Shown: positions 53,019 to 62,057 of the stretch, in pieces
How the letters are laid out: every line of letters begins with the position of its first letter
How positions within the stretch are numbered: position 1 is the stretch's first letter
Assembly (NCBI RefSeq): GCF_010748935.1
Contig: NZ_CP048796.1
Location: forward strand, 65,001 to 129,000
Direction: 5' to 3'
Source of the DNA: Providencia vermicola
GTDB lineage: Bacteria > Pseudomonadota > Gammaproteobacteria > Enterobacterales > Enterobacteriaceae
DNA: 64,000 nucleotides
The notes under the pieces: model-generated
Told to the model about the DNA's origin: nothing
Database searches by the model: none
Seen by the model: the letters and a program-made list of their open reading frames with translations, nothing else
Translations under genes and position numbers: made by a program

Positions 53019-53064
53019 CGTTTATTTTTTATATTTTTTGCCGATGTTCTTTTCGTTAAATTAA

Positions 53065-54060
53065 TTATTTTTGTTGTTTTAAAAATATCTCAGCAAATAG
53101 TTTTGGCGTATTGCTGAATGCATCTAAAGTACTACCTGCCATATGCGGTGTGATGGTCACATTGTCTAATAAATAAAATTCGCTCTCCTCTTTTAATGGC
53201 TCATCATCAAAGGTATCGATAGCGGCACCCATAATGCGTTTTTCTTTGAGTGCTTGCAGCAAATCACGCTCATTAATTAAACCTGAACGCGCGGTATTCA
53301 CTATTACGGCGGTGGGTTTCATTAATTTAAAGTGTTTTTCGTTGATCAAGTTTTGTGTTTCTGGGGATAAACGTGCGTGTAGCGAAATAATGTCGGCAAC
53401 TTTAACCAAATCTTCAAGTGAATCAACTTTGGTGTAACCGTCAACAGCGTCAACGTATTTATCGTAAAATATGACGTTGGTATCAAAGCCTTTAAGGAAT
53501 TTAGCCACCAGTTGAGCAATATGGCCAAAGCCAACTAACCCAATGGTTTTTCCACCAATTTCTGGGATCACATCCGCGTTGACGAAATCTTTACGCCAAT
53601 ATTTATCCTTCAATGCATCATGTGCACGTGCAATATTACGTGTTTCAGCCAACATCATGCCAACCGTAAATTCAGCCACACTGCGTGCATTACGCCCTGG
53701 TGTATTCATTACCTTAATGCCTTTGTTCTCGGCATATTCTTTATTGATATTTTCAATGCCACCACGCAATACACCGATATATTTCAGTTTTGGTAGTTTA
53801 TCGATTACTGCTTTATTCACAGGGGCGAACTGGGTGATCACTAACTCAACATCTTGTAAATCCGCATATAAATCCGCTGGTAAAATCACCGCTTCCGCAC
53901 CGTGTTGCTCAACTTGCAAGTTATCTTCTTGCAGTTTTTCAATAGAAGGGTGTGCCCACTGACGAACGATAACCTCATAACCTTGTTGGCGTAGCTTTTC
54001 TAGCCCAGCCTCCATGGTTGGTTTATCAATAAATAGATCCGCAATTGCCAGACATTTCAT
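53065..54060 (-). CDS. D-isomer-specific 2-hydroxyacid dehydrogenase
   Basis: 331-residue NAD-dependent dehydrogenase of the SerA/GhrB family. The Rossmann motif is GLVGFGHIAQ (about residues 156-165), substrate-binding VLRGGIENI (about 91), the catalytic arginine in TARSGLINE (about 242) and histidine in TPHMAGST (about 291). The start at 54060 has ggag 7 nt upstream; four further codons upstream are possible. It follows the SDR gene by 34 nt. Likely acts on a hydroxyacid or reverse keto acid in the island pathway; its substrate is not known. Confidence 0.85.
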   Translation of the reverse strand: MKCLAIADLFIDKPTMEAGLEKLRQQGYEVIVRQWAHPSIEKLQEDNLQVEQHGAEAVILPADLYADLQDVELVITQFAPVNKAVIDKLPKLKYIGVLRGGIENINKEYAENKGIKVMNTPGRNARSVAEFTVGMMLAETRNIARAHDALKDKYWRKDFVNADVIPEIGGKTIGLVGFGHIAQLVAKFLKGFDTNVIFYDKYVDAVDGYTKVDSLEDLVKVADIISLHARLSPETQNLINEKHFKLMKPTAVIVNTARSGLINERDLLQALKEKRIMGAAIDTFDDEPLKEESEFYLLDNVTITPHMAGSTLDAFSNTPKLFAEIFLKQQK

Positions 54061-54094
54061 GTTGCTCTCCAAAATTTTTTGTTGTCCTATGGGC

Positions 54095-54856
54095 TTAGCG
54101 CATTAACATCCCACCAGTCACATCAATGGTTGCTCCCGTCATATAACTGGCTTTTTCTGAAACCAAGAACACCCCAATATCCGCGATTTCAGCAGGGGAG
54201 GCGACACGCCCAACAGGAATTCGATTCAGATAATATTGTGGGTCTTTCTCTAGGTTGCCGCGGATCATTTCAGTATCCATAATGCCAACTGCAATGTTGT
54301 TAACATTAATGCCTTGTTTGGCAACCTCACGCGCCAGTGATATTGAAAAGGCGACTAAGCCCGCTTTACTGGCGGCGTAGTGTGAGTGACCAGTCGTTGA
54401 ACCATGAAACGCTGCTTGCGAGGTAATGTTGAGCACTGAGCCAGTGATTTGCTTATTTGAACATTGATTGATAAATAATTGGCTTAAATGGAAAACGGAT
54501 TTTAGGTTGATGTTCATCACGTTATCCCACTCTTCCAGTGTAATATCTGCGACCATCCCTGTCGGCCAAATACCTGCATTATTAATCAGGATATCGAATT
54601 GTTTGAAATGGGTGAGCCCCTGCTCAAATAATGCATCAATCTCTTGGCTGTCGCCTAAGTTGGTTCGGATAGCAACTACCTCAGTCCCATCTAAACCATT
54701 TAGCGCCTCAACTAGCGCTAATGCGGCTTCTGGATGGCTACGATAAGTAAAGCAGACGTTAACGCCTTCTTTTACCAGCGATTGCACCAGCTCACGTCCT
54801 AGTCCAGTCGCCCCACCAGTGACCAGCGCATTTTTACCGTGTAAATTGAGTTCCAT
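54095..54856 (-). CDS. SDR-family dehydrogenase of the island operon
   Basis: 253-residue short-chain dehydrogenase: TGGATGLGRE (about residues 13-22), NNAG (about 92), the catalytic serine in ITSQAAFHG and YAASK (about 160-164), ending DVTGGMLMR. The ATG at 54856 has ggag 10 nt upstream. It lies 18 nt after the kinase. In such operons SDRs oxidise a sugar alcohol or reduce a ketose (inference). Confidence 0.87.
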   Translation of the reverse strand: MELNLHGKNALVTGGATGLGRELVQSLVKEGVNVCFTYRSHPEAALALVEALNGLDGTEVVAIRTNLGDSQEIDALFEQGLTHFKQFDILINNAGIWPTGMVADITLEEWDNVMNINLKSVFHLSQLFINQCSNKQITGSVLNITSQAAFHGSTTGHSHYAASKAGLVAFSISLAREVAKQGINVNNIAVGIMDTEMIRGNLEKDPQYYLNRIPVGRVASPAEIADIGVFLVSEKASYMTGATIDVTGGMLMR

Positions 54857-54874
54857 GAACAACTAACTCCTTAT

Positions 54875-56416
54875 TTAAGCATCAATGGTTTGCTGGGGGT
54901 TATGTGATTTCCATGTCGGTTGCATATCATCTAACATGCGTTTGTACATGGCGTATTTTTTGGCATAAACCGCTTGTTTATCCGTTTGTGGATGGATCAC
55001 TTCAGACACTTTTACCATCGCATCACAAGCCGCAAAAACATCGGGAAAATAGCCTTCCATCACCGCTGCGGTCATGGCGGCACCAAGGGTACCGTGCTCT
55101 TTCACATCGACGATTTCTAATTGGCTCTGGAAGATATCGGCAAAAATTTGTAGCCAAACGGGTGAGTGGGTAATACCGCCCGCGATGCGGATCACATTGC
55201 TCAACTGTGGATTAATACGGCGCAGGCGCTCGACATGATAAAGGTGACTGAATGCAACTCCTTCATAGATAGCACGGAGGAAGTGAGCGCGTTGATGGAA
55301 ACTGGTGACACCAACAAAACCGGCAGTGGCATCTGGAATGGTGTTGGAACCAAAAACAAACGGGAAGAACATCAATTGGCTTTCATCTGGCGTGGTGGAA
55401 GCCACTAATTGGTTACACAGTTCATATACTGAACTGCCTTTGGCTTCTTCAAGCTGCTTATCTGCCGCCATAAATTGGGTGATAAACCATTCTAAATTAC
55501 TGGCAGATGTCGGGCTGGCTTCAGTAATTTGCCAACGATTTTCCATCGGGTAAATCGACGTCATAAACAAATCTTTATCAACCACCGGTTTGTCGGTGAC
55601 GTATTCGTTGATGCTCCAGGTTCCTGCAACAATCGCCAATTTGTTGATTTGGTTGATACCTGAAGCCAATGACGAAGCGGAAATATCAAAGATGCCACCT
55701 GAAACTGGCGTGCCTGCTTTAAGGCCAGTCAGTGCAGCGATTTCTTCTGTGATACGGCCACAACAATCAGTTGATAGCTTGATTGGCGGTAGTTTATCTT
55801 TCCACGATAGCCCACCCCAGAAAGCGAGTAGTTCATTGTCGTAGCAACGATCGCGTACGTTAATCAAGTTAGTACCTGAGATGTCGGTCAGCTCTTGTGT
55901 GGCTTCACCCGTCAAATAAAAGCGGATCAGATCTTTCACCATAAAGATGTAACGCGCCTTTTCCAGTGTTTCAGGTTCATTATCTTGCAGCCAAGCGAGT
56001 AGGGCGACAGGTTGGCCTGCCCAAATCGATTGCATGGTTTTAGGTAGAATTTCACTTTCGAATTTAGGTGATTGATACCATTGTTCAACATATTTTTTGG
56101 CACGATTATCTGTTGAAATAATGCCATTACGAGTGGGTTTTCCCTGCTCATCAACTAAATAGAGACCATTGCCATGACCGGTTACTGAGATGCCAATAAT
56201 ATCGGCAGCATCAATAACTGATTTTTTAAGTACCTCTTTGATAACGAGTAAATTAGATTGCCATAACTCCTCAATATCCCTTTCAGTAAAAAAGGGTTTT
56301 GGGGTGATCATCCGAGTGGTATTGGACGCAATAGCCAGTACTTGGCCTTCGAGGTTATAGATAGCAGCCTTGGTCACAGTGCCGCCATTATCAATTCCTA
56401 AGATATATTTTTTCAT
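54875..56416 (-). CDS. FGGY-family carbohydrate kinase, LyxK-like
   Basis: 513-residue sugar kinase with the two actin-like halves of FGGY enzymes. The N-terminal phosphate loop is GIDNGGTVTKAAIY (about residues 6-19), a catalytic aspartate is in GGIFDISASS (about 245) and the C-terminal motif is RIAGGITHSPVWLQIFADIF (about 415-434). The pattern is closest, from memory, to E. coli L-xylulose kinase LyxK. aggag lies 5 nt before the ATG, just inside the end of ERIC element 3. Probably phosphorylates the imported sugar or polyol product; the substrate is not certain. Confidence 0.85.
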   Translation of the reverse strand: MKKYILGIDNGGTVTKAAIYNLEGQVLAIASNTTRMITPKPFFTERDIEELWQSNLLVIKEVLKKSVIDAADIIGISVTGHGNGLYLVDEQGKPTRNGIISTDNRAKKYVEQWYQSPKFESEILPKTMQSIWAGQPVALLAWLQDNEPETLEKARYIFMVKDLIRFYLTGEATQELTDISGTNLINVRDRCYDNELLAFWGGLSWKDKLPPIKLSTDCCGRITEEIAALTGLKAGTPVSGGIFDISASSLASGINQINKLAIVAGTWSINEYVTDKPVVDKDLFMTSIYPMENRWQITEASPTSASNLEWFITQFMAADKQLEEAKGSSVYELCNQLVASTTPDESQLMFFPFVFGSNTIPDATAGFVGVTSFHQRAHFLRAIYEGVAFSHLYHVERLRRINPQLSNVIRIAGGITHSPVWLQIFADIFQSQLEIVDVKEHGTLGAAMTAAVMEGYFPDVFAACDAMVKVSEVIHPQTDKQAVYAKKYAMYKRMLDDMQPTWKSHNPQQTIDA

Positions 56417-56426
56417 GGAACTCCTC

Positions 56427-56551
56427 TAACCCTTCATATTTCGCACCACAGCGTCGTTGGCTGTATTTGGCTACCCGAGTCACATACTTATGTATGCTCC
56501 CTGGGATATCCTCATTTACCGCCTAGCTGTAGCACGAACTATTTTGGGTGG
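56427..56551. repeat. ERIC element 3
   Basis: About 125 bases with the ERIC centre (gagtcacatacttatgtatgctccctggg) shared only in part with elements 1 and 2. It is more diverged and lies in the 275-base gap between the GlpP-like gene and the kinase, ending ~10 bases before the kinase start. Quoted centre exceeds no more than the region 56477-56505. Confidence 0.75.
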
Positions 56552-56691
56552 CTGTTACACCACAGATATTTCATACAACAGCTCTATTGTTTTATGTTGA
56601 ATCGCTGTAGAGCGTATATTTTGGGTTTATCATTATTTTAATTATTTGAGTTGTAATGGTGTTGGCGTAGGGTTTACAACTCAAACTTTAA

Positions 56692-57249
56692 TTACCACAA
56701 TGTATGTTCACTGGTGGTAATGCCGTTAAAACCGGTATAAAAAATCTTTTCAACTAAGTATTTTCGTTTAACAAAGCCACCTGCAATAAATTGCGTATTG
56801 GCTTGGTTAAAACTGCGTTTTAATAAATCAAAACAGGTACAAGCATATTCAGCAGGTAATAACTCGATCGCATCGACATCCACGGAATAGTTTTTGACCA
56901 TATTACTGGCCTGTTCTAGTGAGCGTGAATCAACGAGTAATACGCGAAAGATGGTGTCTAACCCTTCTTTTTTTGCGTAACGTAGGGCGGTAAAATTTGA
57001 TGAAATAACACCATCCACCTTATAAAAATTCTTTAATACGGTGACGCCAGCTTGGTCAGGTTTAAATCCACCTAATAACTCCAAATGGACTAACACCTTT
57101 TTTCCCGCTTTATGGCATTTCCCAATCATCGACTGTAAATTGCCGATATCGGCGTCCGGCAATAAGATATATTCAGAGTGGCTAGCAAGTGCGCGCTCGA
57201 AATATTTATAGTTGCGAACCGATGGGATGATGGTGTTATTTAAATTCAT
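56692..57249 (-). CDS. GlpP-family transcription antiterminator
   Basis: 185-residue protein of the glycerol-3-phosphate responsive antiterminator family. These have a TIM-barrel-like fold that binds a phosphorylated ligand and, in Bacillus subtilis GlpP, RNA, allowing transcription past a leader terminator. Visible family features are ILLPDADIGNLQSMI (about 27-41), KKVLVHLELLGGF (about 49-61), IFRVLLVDSRSL, AIELLPA (about 127) and FIAGGFV (about 153). It is the second gene of the operon, 11 nt after the aldolase. With the hairpins ahead of the operon, it is the likely local regulator; its ligand may be a pathway intermediate. Confidence 0.87.
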   Translation of the reverse strand: MNLNNTIIPSVRNYKYFERALASHSEYILLPDADIGNLQSMIGKCHKAGKKVLVHLELLGGFKPDQAGVTVLKNFYKVDGVISSNFTALRYAKKEGLDTIFRVLLVDSRSLEQASNMVKNYSVDVDAIELLPAEYACTCFDLLKRSFNQANTQFIAGGFVKRKYLVEKIFYTGFNGITTSEHTLW

Positions 57250-57260
57250 GCTAATAATTC

Positions 57261-58055
57261 CTAATTTTTATTTTGATAGAGCGCAAATGCCTCTTCAGGT
57301 GATGCACCGAGATGGATGATAGCGTTAAGGCCAGCCACCATCGCGACAGGGTTAGGGTCTTGAGTGATGTTACGGCCGACAGCAACGCCTTTGGCTCCCA
57401 TCTTCATACAGTGTTCAACAAATTTGAAATAACTCAGTGTATCGGTTTTTGGTCCACCGAGTGCTAAAACCGGTACCATTGATGCTTCGACAATCAAATA
57501 GTCGTCTGGTGTGCCAGAAAAACGTGTTTTGATGATATCTGCCCCTAACTCAACCGCAATACGCGCAGAGTCAGCAATCACTTTGGCTTCATTGGATTCA
57601 GGGCTCGTGACTGCATAGCCGTATGGCAGTGATTCAACGATAAATGGCATATTCCATTGCTCAGCTTGTTTGACCAATCTTGCCGTCATAGCGTGAGTTT
57701 TCTCTTCATTAAATGCGCCCGGGAAGGTCATGCATACCATGCCATCAGCACCTATTTTCAGTGCTTCTTCGGCACCAAAAACTTGTTGGGTATCAGGCAC
57801 GCTGTTGTCATACACATTTACCGTAGAATCAACACGTAGCACGATTGAAACATCATTAAAGGCATCTGCATAGTTTCTTGCCATACCATAAGTGATTAAG
57901 GCGCAATCTAAACCGTTAGCAGCCAGTTCAGGCATTTTCTTGATGGTGTTATCGATGCCAGCAGTTTTGGTGGAGAAAAAATAACCGTCGAGTGCCAGTG
58001 TGACGGACTTACCATCTTTTGCAAAAATTTTGGATAAACGGCGTTGTTTAGACAT
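57261..58055 (-). CDS. Class I aldolase, LsrF/DhnA type
   Basis: 264-residue TIM-barrel enzyme of the DeoC/FbaB/LacD superfamily, like LsrF. The Schiff-base lysine is in GADIIKTRFSG (about residue 176); VTLALDGYFF starts the barrel and VAVGRNI (about 230) forms the phosphate site. It likely cleaves or rearranges a phosphorylated ketose made by the kinase and dehydrogenases. First gene of the operon; aaagga lies 7 nt upstream, immediately after the leader terminator. A role in AI-2-like sugar breakdown is possible but unsupported. Confidence 0.85.
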   Translation of the reverse strand: MSKQRRLSKIFAKDGKSVTLALDGYFFSTKTAGIDNTIKKMPELAANGLDCALITYGMARNYADAFNDVSIVLRVDSTVNVYDNSVPDTQQVFGAEEALKIGADGMVCMTFPGAFNEEKTHAMTARLVKQAEQWNMPFIVESLPYGYAVTSPESNEAKVIADSARIAVELGADIIKTRFSGTPDDYLIVEASMVPVLALGGPKTDTLSYFKFVEHCMKMGAKGVAVGRNITQDPNPVAMVAGLNAIIHLGASPEEAFALYQNKN

Positions 58056-58065
58056 AATATTTCCT

Positions 58066-58117
58066 TTATAAAAAATAAAAAAAGCCCTCAGAGACCGTTT
58101 TGATCTCTGAGGGCTTT
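58066..58117 (-). terminator. Leader terminator in front of the aldolase gene
   Basis: Perfect 14-bp stem (58081-58094/58104-58117, aaagccctcagaga paired with its complement) with a 9-nt loop. On the minus strand it is followed by tttttttattttttat and then the aldolase ribosome site. A full-strength intrinsic terminator upstream of the first gene means transcripts must read through it, which fits antitermination by the GlpP-like protein. Confidence 0.88.
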
Positions 58118-58402
58118 CAGTTCACTGACCCTGTGGTTTTCTGTTTTTCTTTTCGGCTTAGAAAAATAGAAAACCTAATCGGTATTTGATGACTTCTTTT
58201 TCATACTGATAGGTAATTTTCTTATTAGATGATTTTAATCGGAAAATTAATCTGTCAGTCAGTTTATTAAAGTTAGCTGGGTGTAAATTAACTAAGTTTA
58301 ATAAACTGGGTATGGTTATTATCTCTACCATACCCAAGTTTGCGTTGTCTAATGGATGTTGCAAAATTGTGATAAGTGTCGCGTTAAACTTTTTGACATA
58401 TC
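58118..58402 (-). promoter_or_regulatory. Structured leader/promoter of the island operon
   Basis: Contains three more inverted repeats in transcription order: tgggtatggt/accataccca (58307-58316/58327-58336), a 16-bp arm pair with one mismatch (58261-58276/58292-58307) and a 16-bp arm pair with one mismatch or G-U (58135-58150/58160-58175). A CRP-like sequence with one good half (tgtga-N6-tcgcg, 58368-58383) lies at the upstream end. The exact promoter could not be fixed. Confidence 0.6.
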
Positions 58403-58741
58403 ATCAAAAATGGTGTGAAAGCCGTTGCTAAAGGGGCAAATATGCCAACAACCATCCCAGCTACAGAGCTTTTCCTTGAAGCTGGCGTATTGTTTGCGCC
58501 AGGTAAAGCGGCGAACACCGGTGGTGTTGCAACGTCAGGTTTAGAAATGGCGCAAAATGCGGCTCGTATGGGATGGAAAGCCGAAAAAGTGGACGCGCGT
58601 TTACACCATATTATGCTGGATATCCACAATCACTGTGTCGAGTTTGGTGGTGAGGCAAAACAAACTAACTATGTACAAGGTGCAAACATTGCGGGCTTTG
58701 TTAAAGTCGCAGATGCAATGCTCGCACAGGGTATTTTGTAA
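58403..58741 (+). pseudogene. gdhA 3' fragment
   Basis: Last 112 codons and stop of gdhA with no start. Compared with the intact gene it has the changes Glu to Lys in VKAVAKGANMP and Ala to Thr in KAANTGG, plus silent changes. It is the right-hand remnant of the junction duplicated around the island. Confidence 0.93.
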
Positions 58742-58943
58742 TTATTTAGTTTAAACATACGCGAAAGGGCGGAGATAACAGTAATATACGCCCTTCGTCG
58801 TTATGTTTTAATACAGGGATAAATATCGAATCGATGATTTTTGGTTATGACCGCGGAAGGGGCTTTTTGACCAGCAAGGGGCTCAGCATAATCAGGTCGC
58901 TTCACCACGACACGACGTTTAGCTAAGACTAAAGCAGGAGCAA
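58403..58943. repeat. Direct repeat, right copy (gdhA 3' end - rsmJ 3' end)
   Basis: Counterpart of 48688-49228. This copy completes the intact rsmJ and carries only the gdhA tail. Confidence 0.93.
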
Positions 58944-59565
58944 GTAAAGCGTCAGCATCCTCATCAGCACCGACTAATGATTGAAAAACCCGCATTTCCT
59001 TTTTGACTAATGCACTCTTTTGCCGATGAGGGTACATCGGATCGAGATAAACCACATCGGGGGATGTTGTGATATCTGCTAATGCAGTAATACTCGAGGC
59101 ATGGATCAGTGACATGCGTTGTTGTAGCCATTCTCCAATCTCACTGTCTTGGTAGCCACGTTGCAGTCCATCGTCCAAAAGTGCAGCAACCACAGGATGG
59201 CGCTCAAACATTTTTACATGGCAGCCTAGTGCAGCGAGCACAAAAGCATCTCGGCCAAGCCCAGCCGTTGCATCAATGACATTGGGCAAATAGTCTTTTT
59301 TGATGCCAACCGCTTTTGCTACCGCTTCACCACGCCCTCCACCAAACTTACGTCGATGGGCCATGGCACCAGAAACAAAATCGACAAAAATTCCACCCAG
59401 TTTGGGTTCATCTAATTTGCGTAGTTGCAAATTTTCAGGCGTGAGAACGAGCGCCATAACGGCATCAGCGCAATGAGCAAGTTGCCATTTATCCGCAAGT
59501 TGAGAAAGGGTGCCTTGGTCGGCACCCTCTTCACAGATCAACTGGATCTTGATGTGATCAGCCAT
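58801..59565 (-). CDS. rsmJ: 16S rRNA m2G1516 methyltransferase RsmJ
   Basis: 254-residue SAM-dependent methyltransferase modifying G1516 of 16S rRNA. SAM motif [13 protein letters not shown] (about residues 96-108), KMFERHP (about 117) and [10 protein letters not shown] (about 172) are visible, with [11 protein letters not shown] upstream. It overlaps the prlC stop by 8 nt, as in E. coli. Its last 143 bases belong to the repeat duplicated across the island. Confidence 0.95.
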   Translation of the reverse strand: MADHIKIQLICEEGADQGTLSQLADKWQLAHCADAVMALVLTPENLQLRKLDEPKLGGIFVDFVSGAMAHRRKFGGGRGEAVAKAVGIKKDYLPNVIDATAGLGRDAFVLAALGCHVKMFERHPVVAALLDDGLQRGYQDSEIGEWLQQRMSLIHASSITALADITTSPDVVYLDPMYPHRQKSALVKKEMRVFQSLVGADEDADALLAPALVLAKRRVVVKRPDYAEPLAGQKAPSAVITKNHRFDIYPCIKT

Positions 59566-61600
59566 CGATACCATAGCTCTTCAACATCGCATCTAATTCA
59601 GGTTTACGACCGCGGAAACGCTCAAACAGTACCATTGGCTCCTCTGAGCCACCACGGCTCAGAATATTATCGAGGAATGATTGCCCTGTTTCTCGATTAA
59701 AAATACCTTCTTCTGCGAAGCGTGAATAAGCATCGGCTGCTAATACATCGGCCCATAGGTAGCTGTAATAACCCGCCGCATAACCTCCAGCAAAAATATG
59801 GCTAAAGGCATGTGGGAAACGGCTCCACTCAGGTGATGGTACAACCGCAACTTTTTCTTTGACCGCGTAAAGGGTTGGCATGACTTGCGCGCCTTTCGCA
59901 GGGTCATATTCAGCGTGTAAACGGAAATCAAACAAGCCAAATTCTAACTGGCGTAGTACAAACATTGCCGATTGATAGTTTTTGGCAGCTAACATGCTGT
60001 CGAGCATTTCACGTGGTAATGGTTCACCTGTTTCATAATGCCCAGAAATAAACTCTAGCGCTTCAGGTTCCCAGCACCAGTTTTCCATAAACTGACTAGG
60101 CAGTTCCACTGCATCCCATGGCACACCGTTAATACCCGCAACGTCAGCCACATCGATTTTTGTCATCATATGATGCAAACCATGACCAAATTCATGGAAT
60201 AGGGTGATCACTTCATCATGGGTAAACAGAGCAGGTTTATCGCCAAGTGGTTTATTAAAGTTACAAGTTAAATAAGCAACAGGATTTTGCAATGAGCCAT
60301 CTTTGTGAACCATTCTTCCTGCACAATCATCCATCCATGCCCCGCCACGTTTGTGTTCACGTGCATAGAGGTCTAGGTAGAAGCTACCGCGCAGGGTATG
60401 GGTATCATCATACAGTTCGAAGAAACGCACATCGGGATGCCATGTTTCAACGTCTTTGCGCTCTTTGGCGGTTAACCCATAAATACGATGAACGACTTCA
60501 AATAAGCCTTCAATCACACGTTGTTCAGGGAAATAGGGGCGCAGTTGCTCATCACTGAGAGAGAATTTGTATTGTTTCTGTTTTTCACTGTAATAAGCGA
60601 GATCCCAAGATTCCAGCTTCTCAACACCATAATGTTCTTTAGCGAATGCCGTTAATTCTGCTAATTCATTTTTACCTTGTTGATGTGCTCGATCAGCCAA
60701 ATTCGTTAAGAAATCCAATACTTGTTCTGGCGATTCAGCCATTTTCGTTGCGAGTGATTTTTCAGCAAAGTTTTTAAAACCAAGTAATTGCGCAAGTTCA
60801 TGACGTAGTGCCATCAACTCATCGATAAGTTCACTGTTATCCCATTTTCCCGCATTTGGGCCTTGATCTGATGCGCGAGTGCTGTAGGCATAACTCATTT
60901 CACGGCGTAATTCCGCGTTATCAGCATAAGTCATCACTGGCAAATAACTTGGCATATCTAGGGTGAGTAAATAGCCTTCTTCGCCCTTGGACTCCGCCAT
61001 CGCTTTTGCTGCGGCAATAGCGCTTTCCGGCATACCAGCCAGTTCGTTTTGATCTTTAATTAACTTTGTCCAACCCATTGTCGCATCAAGGACATTGTTG
61101 CTGAATTTAGAGGCAATTTCTGACAAACGTGCCACGATTTCGCCATAGCGTTGTTGTTTCTCAGGCGGCAGACCAATACCCGATAACTCAAAATCGCGTA
61201 GGGTATTTTCAATTGATTTTTTCTGGGGTTGGCTGAGTGAAGCGAAATGAGCACTGTCTTTCAGTGATTTATATGCCTGATATAGCGGCTCATGTTGGCC
61301 CATCCAAGTACTAAACTCAGAGAGCAGCGGTAGACATTTTTCATAAGCTTCACGTAGCTCTGGGCTATTTTTAACAGAATGAAGGTGCCCAACGGGTGAC
61401 CACACACGGGAAAGTTTATCGCTTGCTTCTTCAAGAGGCTGACATAGGTTATCCCAAGTGTATTGATTGTTAGCTGACAGGATATTTTCGACAGTTTGAC
61501 GATATTCAGTCAGAACTTGTTGAACCGCAGGAAACACATGCTCAGGTTCAATTTTAGCAAAATGAGGTAGTACAGAATCGGTTAATAATGGGTTTGTCAT
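59558..61600 (-). CDS. prlC: Oligopeptidase A
   Basis: 680-residue zinc metallopeptidase of the M3 family, degrading signal peptides and small peptides in the cytoplasm. The zinc motif is [12 protein letters not shown] (about residues 465-476) with the downstream glutamate in WCWEPEAL. The start at 61600 ([11 protein letters not shown]) matches the E. coli length; 61 further in-frame codons upstream are not conserved. First gene of prlC-rsmJ. Confidence 0.97.
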   Translation of the reverse strand: MTNPLLTDSVLPHFAKIEPEHVFPAVQQVLTEYRQTVENILSANNQYTWDNLCQPLEEASDKLSRVWSPVGHLHSVKNSPELREAYEKCLPLLSEFSTWMGQHEPLYQAYKSLKDSAHFASLSQPQKKSIENTLRDFELSGIGLPPEKQQRYGEIVARLSEIASKFSNNVLDATMGWTKLIKDQNELAGMPESAIAAAKAMAESKGEEGYLLTLDMPSYLPVMTYADNAELRREMSYAYSTRASDQGPNAGKWDNSELIDELMALRHELAQLLGFKNFAEKSLATKMAESPEQVLDFLTNLADRAHQQGKNELAELTAFAKEHYGVEKLESWDLAYYSEKQKQYKFSLSDEQLRPYFPEQRVIEGLFEVVHRIYGLTAKERKDVETWHPDVRFFELYDDTHTLRGSFYLDLYAREHKRGGAWMDDCAGRMVHKDGSLQNPVAYLTCNFNKPLGDKPALFTHDEVITLFHEFGHGLHHMMTKIDVADVAGINGVPWDAVELPSQFMENWCWEPEALEFISGHYETGEPLPREMLDSMLAAKNYQSAMFVLRQLEFGLFDFRLHAEYDPAKGAQVMPTLYAVKEKVAVVPSPEWSRFPHAFSHIFAGGYAAGYYSYLWADVLAADAYSRFAEEGIFNRETGQSFLDNILSRGGSEEPMVLFERFRGRKPELDAMLKSYGIDG

Positions 61601-61811
61601 ATAAACATCCTGTGATAGCAGGCTTGCGCTCGTAGGCCAAGGCTTACTGTAGTGACAATAAGTTAAACGGCTGACCCTCAGCTTAACGAAAGCAGCACGC
61701 CACTGTGAATATGTAAAATTATATGGGGGCGGAAATGAAAACCTCAATACACGATAGCGTTTTTTGTGCTTAATATTTATCAATAAATGTGACTATTTTA
61801 TTCACTAAGCT

Positions 61812-61839
61812 TTGGAAAACAGACTATTCGGGCTATAAT
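61812..61839 (+). promoter_or_regulatory. Probable selC promoter
   Basis: ttggaa and tataat separated by 16 bases, ending 17 bases before the tRNA gene. Confidence 0.6.
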
Positions 61840-61855
61840 CGAGCTTCTACAGAAA

Positions 61856-61950
61856 GGAAGATCGTCGTCTCCGGTGAGGCGGCTGGATTTCAAATCCAGT
61901 TGGGGCTGCCAGCAGTCCCGGGCAGGTTCGACTCCTGTGATCTTCCGCCA
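61856..61950 (+). tRNA. selC: tRNA-Sec (anticodon TCA)
   Basis: 95-nt selenocysteine tRNA. Near-identical to E. coli selC, with the long 8-bp acceptor (ggaagatc/gatcttcc), extended variable arm, anticodon tca at 61890-61892 and encoded cca end. It inserts selenocysteine at UGA. selC is a known integration site for genomic islands, and a decayed integrase lies directly downstream. Confidence 0.98.
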
Positions 61951-62057
61951 CACAAGTTCAATGCACCTCCACTAAAATCAATTAACCCCATTAAATTCAA
62001 CAGATAAAGTCTATTATCATCAACTCGGTTCTACTCATATCACCCAATTAAGGCTGT

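Noticed and set aside
51373-58055. Assignment of the island operon as an lsr (AI-2) system
   Set aside because: Only the aldolase resembles LsrF; the kinase looks more like LyxK, and LsrG, LsrR and the Lsr ABC transporter are absent.
61601-61783. 61-codon N-terminal extension of prlC
   Set aside because: The start at 61600 gives exactly the E. coli protein length and start MTNPLL; the extension resembles no known sequence.
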